DNA of 18,260 nucleotides from JBGPJM01 sp041485385 (GTDB taxonomy: Bacteria > Planctomycetota > Phycisphaerae > Phycisphaerales > UBA1924), in the NCBI GenBank assembly GCA_041485385.1, contig JBGPJM010000086.1, positions 1 to 18,260 on the forward strand, given 5' to 3'. A program made the translations under genes and the position numbers. Below the pieces are notes generated by a model. The model ran no database searches. It was not told the DNA's origin and worked only from the letters and a program-made list of their open reading frames with translations. Shown here piece after piece: positions 13,736 through 18,260 of the stretch (its first letter is position 1; the number at the start of each line of letters is the position of its first letter).

Positions 13736-15280
13736 ATGGTTCGGGCGATTCGAGTCGGCGCGGGCGTGATGCCGCTGGCCGTCTGGATGTCGCTCGCCGG
13801 GGCGGCGAAGCAGAGCGATTCGCCGCCGGAGCCGGCGCCGCGGCACGCTCAGGCCCCCGCCCCCCCCGGCGCGCGCCCCCCCGAGCCTGGGGCCCCGGTG
13901 AAGCCGGGTGCGGTCGTCGAGATCCAGAAGGACCGCGTCAGCGGCGTCTGCTCGGCGTGGCTGGGGAACGGTGTTCTCGTCCACCACCTCCAGCTGAAGC
14001 CCGATCCCGACGTCCCGCCGGCACAGGGGAAGGAGGAGGGCAAGGGGCAGGTGGTCATCACGATCTCGGTGGCGGGCGGGGAGTTGCTGGAGACGGCCGA
14101 CAACCGCTCGATCTCCGATGCCGCGGCGGTCGCCTGGCAGCGCCCCGGCGCGGCCACGTTCTCGGGCGCGGAGATGGACCAGTATCTTTCAAGGACGCGG
14201 GTGCGTCTGCGTGCATGGGCCGGGGCGGACACGATGACCCTGCGGATCTCGGCCCCCAGCGAGTCGGTCGAGGCGGGCCTTCGGGCGGCCCGGCTGCTCC
14301 TCTCCGAGCCGCGCCTCGATCCGGGCGCACTGGACCGCTGGAAGGAGGAGGCACTGGCCCGCAACGCGCCGCACAAGCGTGCCGGGGCCGGCCTCATCCA
14401 TCAGACCGCGGTGGACGCGATCTTCGTGGCCGGCGAGGTCCGCACTCGCCCGGCCATGCCGGCAGCGATCGCCGCCATCACCGCGGCGAATGCCCAGGCG
14501 TGGCTGGACCGCATGCTGGGCACGGGCGGCGCGGACGCCGGAGACCGGCCCCGAGCGCACCCGGTCGAGGTCGGTATCGCCGGTGACATCGAACTGGCGG
14601 ATGCCCTGAACCTCGCGGCGACCTACCTGGGCTCTCTCCCGGAGCGGGACCGTATCTCGGGCCAGACGTTCACCAACCTCCGGGTTGCCGGGCGCGCTGC
14701 CGGGCCGATCGTCGGCGAGCGGGTCGTGGCGGACTGGCGGGGCAACGCGTTCGTCGTCGCCGGATTCCTCGGCGCGGATATCTCGAACCTGGCGGACCAC
14801 CGCGCGCTCGCGACGGCCGGGAAGATCCTCACGGCGCGCCTGGCGTCGCAGCTGCCGCAGGCCGAGAACATCGACGGCAATGCCAGCGCCTCGTCCGTCC
14901 CCGGGAGCGTGTACCCCGGCTTCGGGCTCTTCCTGGCAACCAGCGAGGTAGAGCCGGCCCGCTGCCAGCAAGCGATGGAGCACATCGACCGCATCCTAGT
15001 GCGTCTGTTTTCGGAGGGCGCCTCGGCCGACGAGGTGACGACCGCAACGGGCCAGCTGGCCGACGACGCCGCGAAGATGCTCCGAGAGCCCCGATTCTGG
15101 TCGAGTGTCCTTTCGACCTCTCTGTATCACGGCTATTCGTCCGCCGATCTCGCGAGTGCTCCTGACGCATACCGGACGATCACGCCCGAACGGGTGAGAC
15201 AGGTTCTGGCGGCGTACGACACTCCCGAGCGTCGGATCCGGCTGGCCGTCCGGCCGCCGGCGGGTCCGGCAGCCCGGTAG
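13736..15280 (+). CDS. M16 (insulinase)-like protein without the zinc motif
   Basis: A 514-residue protein with an apparent N-terminal signal ('VRAIRVGAGVMPLAVWMSLAGAA'), a Pro-rich linker, and two M16-type halves. 'GVLVHHLQLKPD' and 'ITISVAGGELLETADNRSI' match the first strands of an insulinase domain, 'TMTLRISAPSESVEAGLRAARLLL' and 'PVEVGIAGDIELADALNLAATYLGSLP' are also typical, and the C-terminal half (from about residue 310) repeats the fold. Where active peptidases have HxxEH, this one reads 'SDAAAVAW', so no zinc site exists and peptidase activity is unlikely. Similar inactive M16 proteins exist as partners of active ones, but no active partner is in the window. An alternative TTG start at 13676 adds 20 unlikely residues; the ATG at 13736 has no Shine-Dalgarno, so the start is uncertain. 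Confidence 0.8.
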   Translation: MVRAIRVGAGVMPLAVWMSLAGAAKQSDSPPEPAPRHAQAPAPPGARPPEPGAPVKPGAVVEIQKDRVSGVCSAWLGNGVLVHHLQLKPDPDVPPAQGKEEGKGQVVITISVAGGELLETADNRSISDAAAVAWQRPGAATFSGAEMDQYLSRTRVRLRAWAGADTMTLRISAPSESVEAGLRAARLLLSEPRLDPGALDRWKEEALARNAPHKRAGAGLIHQTAVDAIFVAGEVRTRPAMPAAIAAITAANAQAWLDRMLGTGGADAGDRPRAHPVEVGIAGDIELADALNLAATYLGSLPERDRISGQTFTNLRVAGRAAGPIVGERVVADWRGNAFVVAGFLGADISNLADHRALATAGKILTARLASQLPQAENIDGNASASSVPGSVYPGFGLFLATSEVEPARCQQAMEHIDRILVRLFSEGASADEVTTATGQLADDAAKMLREPRFWSSVLSTSLYHGYSSADLASAPDAYRTITPERVRQVLAAYDTPERRIRLAVRPPAGPAAR

Positions 15281-15531
15281 ATCCGGTCCATCGCACGTTT
15301 TTGGCCCGGTAGACCCGCGTCCCGCTGTCCCGCCGCCGATTGGTGGCCGTGGATCCGTTGCGCGGCTATCTTTGCTCTGGCACCTTCCCATCACCCGGTC
15401 GTGGTGGGGCGCCGGGAGCCCCTCCCTTGAGCAGGTGGGGGCGTTCCGGAGGCCGAGAGAGACACAACCTGTTCGGACGTTCCGGGGCGCGGCCGCCGCT
15501 CAGCCGCCTCCCGGTGGTTGTTGTTTCGGCG

Positions 15532-15538
15532 AAGGGAG
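15532..15538 (+). promoter_or_regulatory. Shine-Dalgarno site of the PEP-CTERM gene
   Basis: AAGGGAG ends seven bases before the ATG at 15546, which fixes the start and discounts the longer open frame reaching back to 15372. Confidence 0.75.
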
Positions 15539-15545
15539 TCCACGC

Positions 15546-16268
15546 ATGCGTTATTGTGTTTCGCTGCTGGCCGGTGCCGGCGCTGTCTGCGTCGGCGCCG
15601 GGAGTGTGTCCGCGAGCTCGATCAGCTTCTCTGGCGCCGCGGGCTCGCGTGAAGCGATGGCGACGTTCGAAACGAGCGGGAGCGACCTGGTCGTCACGCT
15701 GGTGAACTCGTCGGGTGCGGACGTGCTGGTGCCGGTCGACGTGCTCACCGCCGTGTTCTTCGACATCCAGGGCGACCCGCTGGCGCTGGTGAGAGAGAGC
15801 GCTGTGCTCGCTTCGGGGTCCGAGGTGCTCTTCGGCATCAGCGACCCCGGCGGCGTGGTGGGCGGCGAGTGGGCGTACGCATCGGGGTTGAACGGGCCGG
15901 ACGACGCCCGATACGGAATCAGCTCGTCGGGCCTGGATTCGTTCGGGCCACACGACCGCTTCCCCGGGAACAATCTCGATGGGCCGGTGTCGCCGGGGGG
16001 GCTGAACTACGGCTTGACCTCCACCGGCGACGACCCCGCCACCGGCAACGCGCCGGTCACGGGCGGCAATCCGCTGATCCAGGACGCGGTGGTCCTTACC
16101 CTGTCCGGGTTGCCGGACGGGTTCAATCCCGCGACGGCGATCTCGCACGTGTCGTTCCAGTACGGCACGAGCCTGTCCGAGCCGAGGATCCCGGGCGTGC
16201 CGGCGCCGTCGTCGCTGGCGCTCCTGGGCGCAGGCCTGTTGATCATCGCGGCCCGCCGTCGCCATTGA
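15546..16268 (+). CDS. PEP-CTERM exported protein
   Basis: A 240-residue secreted protein. It has a signal peptide ('MRYCVSLLAGAGAVCVGAGS'), a beta-rich middle ('MATFETSGSDLVVTLVNSSG', 'DVLTAVFFDIQGDPL') and a C-terminal sorting tail. The tail is V218-P-A-P-S-S, a hydrophobic helix 'LALLGAGLLIIAA' and a final 'RRRH'. This tripartite end is the PEP-CTERM signal processed by exosortase, so the protein is probably attached to extracellular polymer or the envelope. No exosortase gene is in the window. The function of the central domain is unknown. The last 26 bases overlap the 3' end of the convergent cation-diffusion-facilitator gene. Confidence 0.88.
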   Translation: MRYCVSLLAGAGAVCVGAGSVSASSISFSGAAGSREAMATFETSGSDLVVTLVNSSGADVLVPVDVLTAVFFDIQGDPLALVRESAVLASGSEVLFGISDPGGVVGGEWAYASGLNGPDDARYGISSSGLDSFGPHDRFPGNNLDGPVSPGGLNYGLTSTGDDPATGNAPVTGGNPLIQDAVVLTLSGLPDGFNPATAISHVSFQYGTSLSEPRIPGVPAPSSLALLGAGLLIIAARRRH

Positions 16269-17169
16269 CCATCCGCGCGGTTGTTCCGGAGAAGGGCTCG
16301 ACGTGCACCAGCACGTCGGCGACGGTGGGCATCCGGGCCCGCACCTCGGCGCGAACTCGACCACCCACGGCGTGCGAGTCGCGGACCGTCATATCGGGGT
16401 CGACCTCGATGTGCATCTCCAGCCAATGACGTGTACCGCTCTTCCGGGCACGCGTCTTCTCCACGCCCTTGACCCCGGGCACGCCCAAGGCGATGGTCCG
16501 GGCCGGGTCGCGGACGTGCGTGGACTCGGCGTCCATGAGATCGTGGAGCGGGACCTGAAAGAGCCGCCAGGCGTTGTACAGGATTACTCCGGCCGCGAGC
16601 AGGGCCGCCCAGTCGTCGGCCGGCTCCCAGCCCTTGCCGCCGATGAGGGCGATGGAGATGCCGATGAACGCGGCGGCGGAGGTGATCGCGTCGGAGCGGT
16701 GGTGCCAGGCATCCACCTCCACCGCCCCGCTGCCGGTCTGCCGCCCGACGCGGCGCACGAAGCGGAAGAGCGTCTCCTTCACCGCCACGACACCGACCAG
16801 CACGAGGAGCGTGAACGGCTCCGGGGCGTGGTGCGGCGTCAGGATCTCGCGGACCGACTCCACGGCGATCCACACTCCCGCCAGGAAGACCATCGCCGCG
16901 ACGGCCATCGCCGCCAGCGCCTCGGCCTTGCCGTGGCCGTAGGGGTGGTTCGCGTCGGCGGGCTTGGCGGCGATGTGCAGGCCGCCCAGGATGACCACCG
17001 AGCCGAGGATGTCGGTCATTGACTCGATGGCGTCGGCGACGAGGGCGTAGGAGTTCCCGACCAGCCCGGCGATGAGCTTGGACGCCGCCAGCGCGACGTT
17101 GGCAAGGAGCCCGACGACGGCCGTCCGTTGCCCGCGGTGCGCCGGTTCTTCGTGCGGGTTGGCCGCCAT
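16243..17169 (-). CDS. Cation diffusion facilitator (CDF) family metal exporter
   Basis: A 308-residue inner-membrane proton/metal antiporter of the CDF family, which exports divalent metals such as zinc, iron or manganese. It shows six hydrophobic segments, 'NSYALVADAIESMTD' (TM2) with E49 and D53, the CDF signature 'HPYGHGKAEALAAMAVAAM', and TM5 'DAWHHRSDAITS' with HxxxD. The cytoplasmic domain ends with 'HWLEMHIEVDPDMTV', 'SHAVGGRVRAEV' and 'VLVHVEPF'. The TM2 site reads E/D rather than the H/D of zinc-type members, so specificity is unclear. The ATG at 17169 was chosen over 17181 and 17229 because TATGCT lies seven bases before it and the longer versions add an Arg-rich stretch. It is divergent from sucC, and its end overlaps the PEP-CTERM gene by 26 bases. 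Confidence 0.93.
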   Translation of the reverse strand: MAANPHEEPAHRGQRTAVVGLLANVALAASKLIAGLVGNSYALVADAIESMTDILGSVVILGGLHIAAKPADANHPYGHGKAEALAAMAVAAMVFLAGVWIAVESVREILTPHHAPEPFTLLVLVGVVAVKETLFRFVRRVGRQTGSGAVEVDAWHHRSDAITSAAAFIGISIALIGGKGWEPADDWAALLAAGVILYNAWRLFQVPLHDLMDAESTHVRDPARTIALGVPGVKGVEKTRARKSGTRHWLEMHIEVDPDMTVRDSHAVGGRVRAEVRARMPTVADVLVHVEPFSGTTARMVNGDGGPR

Positions 17170-17176
17170 CCGGGCA

Positions 17177-17182
17177 AGCATA
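17177..17182 (-). promoter_or_regulatory. Possible -10 element of the CDF gene
   Basis: On the minus strand TATGCT ends seven bases before the ATG at 17169, with no Shine-Dalgarno present. No good -35 was found. It lies in the 109-base divergent gap shared with sucC. Confidence 0.4.
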
Positions 17183-17268
17183 CGGGCGCCGACGACCGAG
17201 AATCGCCGCCTGGCCGCGCCGGACGTCACAGCCCGCGTTCTTCATGCTTACCATGGTTCCCCGATTGC

Positions 17269-17273
17269 AGGAG
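17269..17273 (+). promoter_or_regulatory. Shine-Dalgarno site of sucC
   Basis: AGGAG lies five bases before the ATG at 17279, which fixes the start codon. Confidence 0.8.
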
Positions 17274-17278
17274 CATCA

Positions 17279-18260
17279 ATGAAAGTCCACGAGTACCAGG
17301 GTCGCGAGCTTCTCCGGCAGGCGGGCGTACCGGTGCCGCCCGGTGTGGTGATCGAGTCGCTTGAGGAGGCCGCCTCGGCGTACCGGCGCGTCACCGACGA
17401 GGCCGGGGCGATGGCGGGGACCGCGTCGGCCGAAGGGGGGCTGGCGGTCATCAAGGCCCAGGTGCACGCGGGCGGGCGCGGCAAGGCCGGGTTTGTCAAG
17501 CTGGTCCGTTCGCCGGAGGAAGCGACGGACGCCGCACGCTTCATGCTCACCAACCGCATGGTGAGCGCGCAGACCGGCCCGGAAGGGCTGGAAGTCAAGA
17601 AACTGCTGGTGGCGGCTGGGGTGGACATCGCCAAGGAGTACTACCTGGCGATCACGACCGACCGGAAGACCCGCCGGAACGTGCTGATCGCGTCCCGGGA
17701 AGGGGGCGTGGAGATCGAGACCGTGGCCCACGAGCGGCCGGAGGCGATCATCAAGGAGCCGCTGCATCCGCTGCTGGGGCTCCAGGCGCACCAGGCGCGC
17801 CGCGTGGCGTTCGAGCTTGGCTTCAGCGGTCGGCAGGTCGGCCAGGCCGTGAAGTCCATGCTGGCGCTGGCGCGGCTGTTCGAGGAGAAGGACTGCTCGC
17901 TGGCGGAGATCAACCCGCTGATCGTCACCCCCCCCACTCCCGCCAATCCTGACGGGCAGGTGCTGGCGATCGACGCGAAGTTCAACTTCGACGACAACGC
18001 GACGTTCCGCCACGCCGACATCGCCGGGATGTTCGACCCCGCGGAGGAGAATCCGGCCGAGCTCCGCGCCAAGCGGTTCGGGCTCTCGTACATCGCTCTG
18101 GAGGGCAACATCGGGTGCCTGGTCAACGGCGCGGGACTGGCCATGGCCACCGCCGACGCCATCCAGCACTTTGGCGGCTCGCCGGCTAACTTCCTGGACG
18201 TGGGCGGCGGCGCCACCACCAAGGCGGTCACCGAGGCCCTCAAGATCATTCTTTCCGACA
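17279..18260 (+). CDS. sucC: Succinyl-CoA synthetase (ADP/GDP-forming) beta subunit, 3' end outside window
   Basis: SucC is the nucleotide-binding beta subunit of the TCA-cycle enzyme that converts succinyl-CoA, ADP or GDP and phosphate to succinate, CoA and ATP or GTP; it pairs with SucD. About 327 of the expected 385-400 residues are present. The start 'MKVHEYQGRELLRQAGVPVP' is the ATP-grasp opening. Residues about 60-70 contain 'AGGRGKAG', the nucleotide-binding Gly loop. 'SLAEINPLIV' carries the conserved Glu-Ile-Asn-Pro, 'AIDAKFNFDDNA' the Mg-binding Asp region, and 'EGNIGCLVNGAGLAMATAD' with 'PANFLDVGGGATT' is the diagnostic CoA-ligase end. The frame is intact to the edge, and sucD is expected next. 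Confidence 0.97.
   Translation, partial: MKVHEYQGRELLRQAGVPVPPGVVIESLEEAASAYRRVTDEAGAMAGTASAEGGLAVIKAQVHAGGRGKAGFVKLVRSPEEATDAARFMLTNRMVSAQTGPEGLEVKKLLVAAGVDIAKEYYLAITTDRKTRRNVLIASREGGVEIETVAHERPEAIIKEPLHPLLGLQAHQARRVAFELGFSGRQVGQAVKSMLALARLFEEKDCSLAEINPLIVTPPTPANPDGQVLAIDAKFNFDDNATFRHADIAGMFDPAEENPAELRAKRFGLSYIALEGNIGCLVNGAGLAMATADAIQHFGGSPANFLDVGGGATTKAVTEALKIILSD

Noticed and set aside
15403..15420. Small GGGGC/GCCCC hairpin upstream of the PEP-CTERM gene
   Set aside because: Only five base pairs and no T-run; expected by chance at this GC content.
15340..15705. Open frame upstream of and overlapping the PEP-CTERM gene
   Set aside because: It overlaps the signal-peptide gene in another frame, lacks a Shine-Dalgarno, and has no domain character.
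1..18260. CRISPR arrays, tRNA, rRNA, transposase, integrase or toxin-antitoxin genes
   Set aside because: No regular repeat-spacer pattern, no tRNA-like cloverleaf, and no recognisable mobile-element or defence protein was found; the only long repeat is the inverted pair at 4341-4440 and 4821-4920.

Overview
The window looks like chromosomal DNA of a high-GC planctomycete, most likely of the class Phycisphaerae. The main signs are the paired 'planctomycete cytochrome' genes (DUF2231/PSCyt1/DUF1549/DUF1553 followed by a Tat-exported DUF1501 protein), a PEP-CTERM protein with the 'VPAPSS' type anchor, and a catalytically dead M16-like peptidase. Assignments rest on reading motifs by eye; no database search was possible.

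Layout. 3-1704 (+): the C-terminal end of a CusA-type heavy-metal RND pump, then an exported protein with three TRASH/YHS-like Cys modules, the middle one with all Cys replaced, ended by a strong hairpin terminator at 1734-1766. 1826-4242 (-): a three-gene run read as YceI-like exported lipocalin, then a polytopic membrane protein, then a lipoprotein resembling alpha-acetolactate decarboxylase. 4243-4963: about 720 bases without a convincing gene, holding a near-perfect 100-base inverted repeat (96/100 by hand alignment), 7-base tandem repeats and small palindromes. 4964-6220 (-): a membrane protein with an embedded four-Cys zinc ribbon. 6363-11628 (+): a 1254-residue fused DUF2231-PSCyt1-DUF1549-DUF1553 protein and its DUF1501 partner, followed by a terminator near 11788. 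12026-15280 (+): an unknown conserved-looking protein (weak barstar-fold resemblance), RsmD with an unusual acidic insertion, and an M16-like protein lacking HxxEH. 15546-16268 (+): a PEP-CTERM protein whose 3' end overlaps a convergent cation diffusion facilitator (16243-17169, -). 17279 to the end (+): succinyl-CoA synthetase beta subunit (sucC), cut by the window edge.

How the genes may work together. Two metal-export elements (CusA-type RND and CDF) and a Cys-rich exported protein beside the RND pump point to envelope metal handling. The 6363-11628 pair is a membrane-anchored cytochrome-like protein with a Tat-exported partner, a very common planctomycete arrangement with no settled biochemical function. 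RsmD and SucC are housekeeping genes.

The most interesting signals are (1) the 100-base inverted repeat pair between the yceI-like gene and the zinc-ribbon gene; (2) a recurring TAnnnT hexamer 6-7 bases upstream of the start codon of several genes that lack a Shine-Dalgarno sequence, suggesting leaderless transcription, while three other genes have clear Shine-Dalgarno sites; (3) the lipoprotein acetolactate-decarboxylase-like gene in a yceI operon; and (4) the triplicated TRASH-like protein with a dead centre module next to cusA. No CRISPR array, rRNA, tRNA, transposase or integrase was seen.
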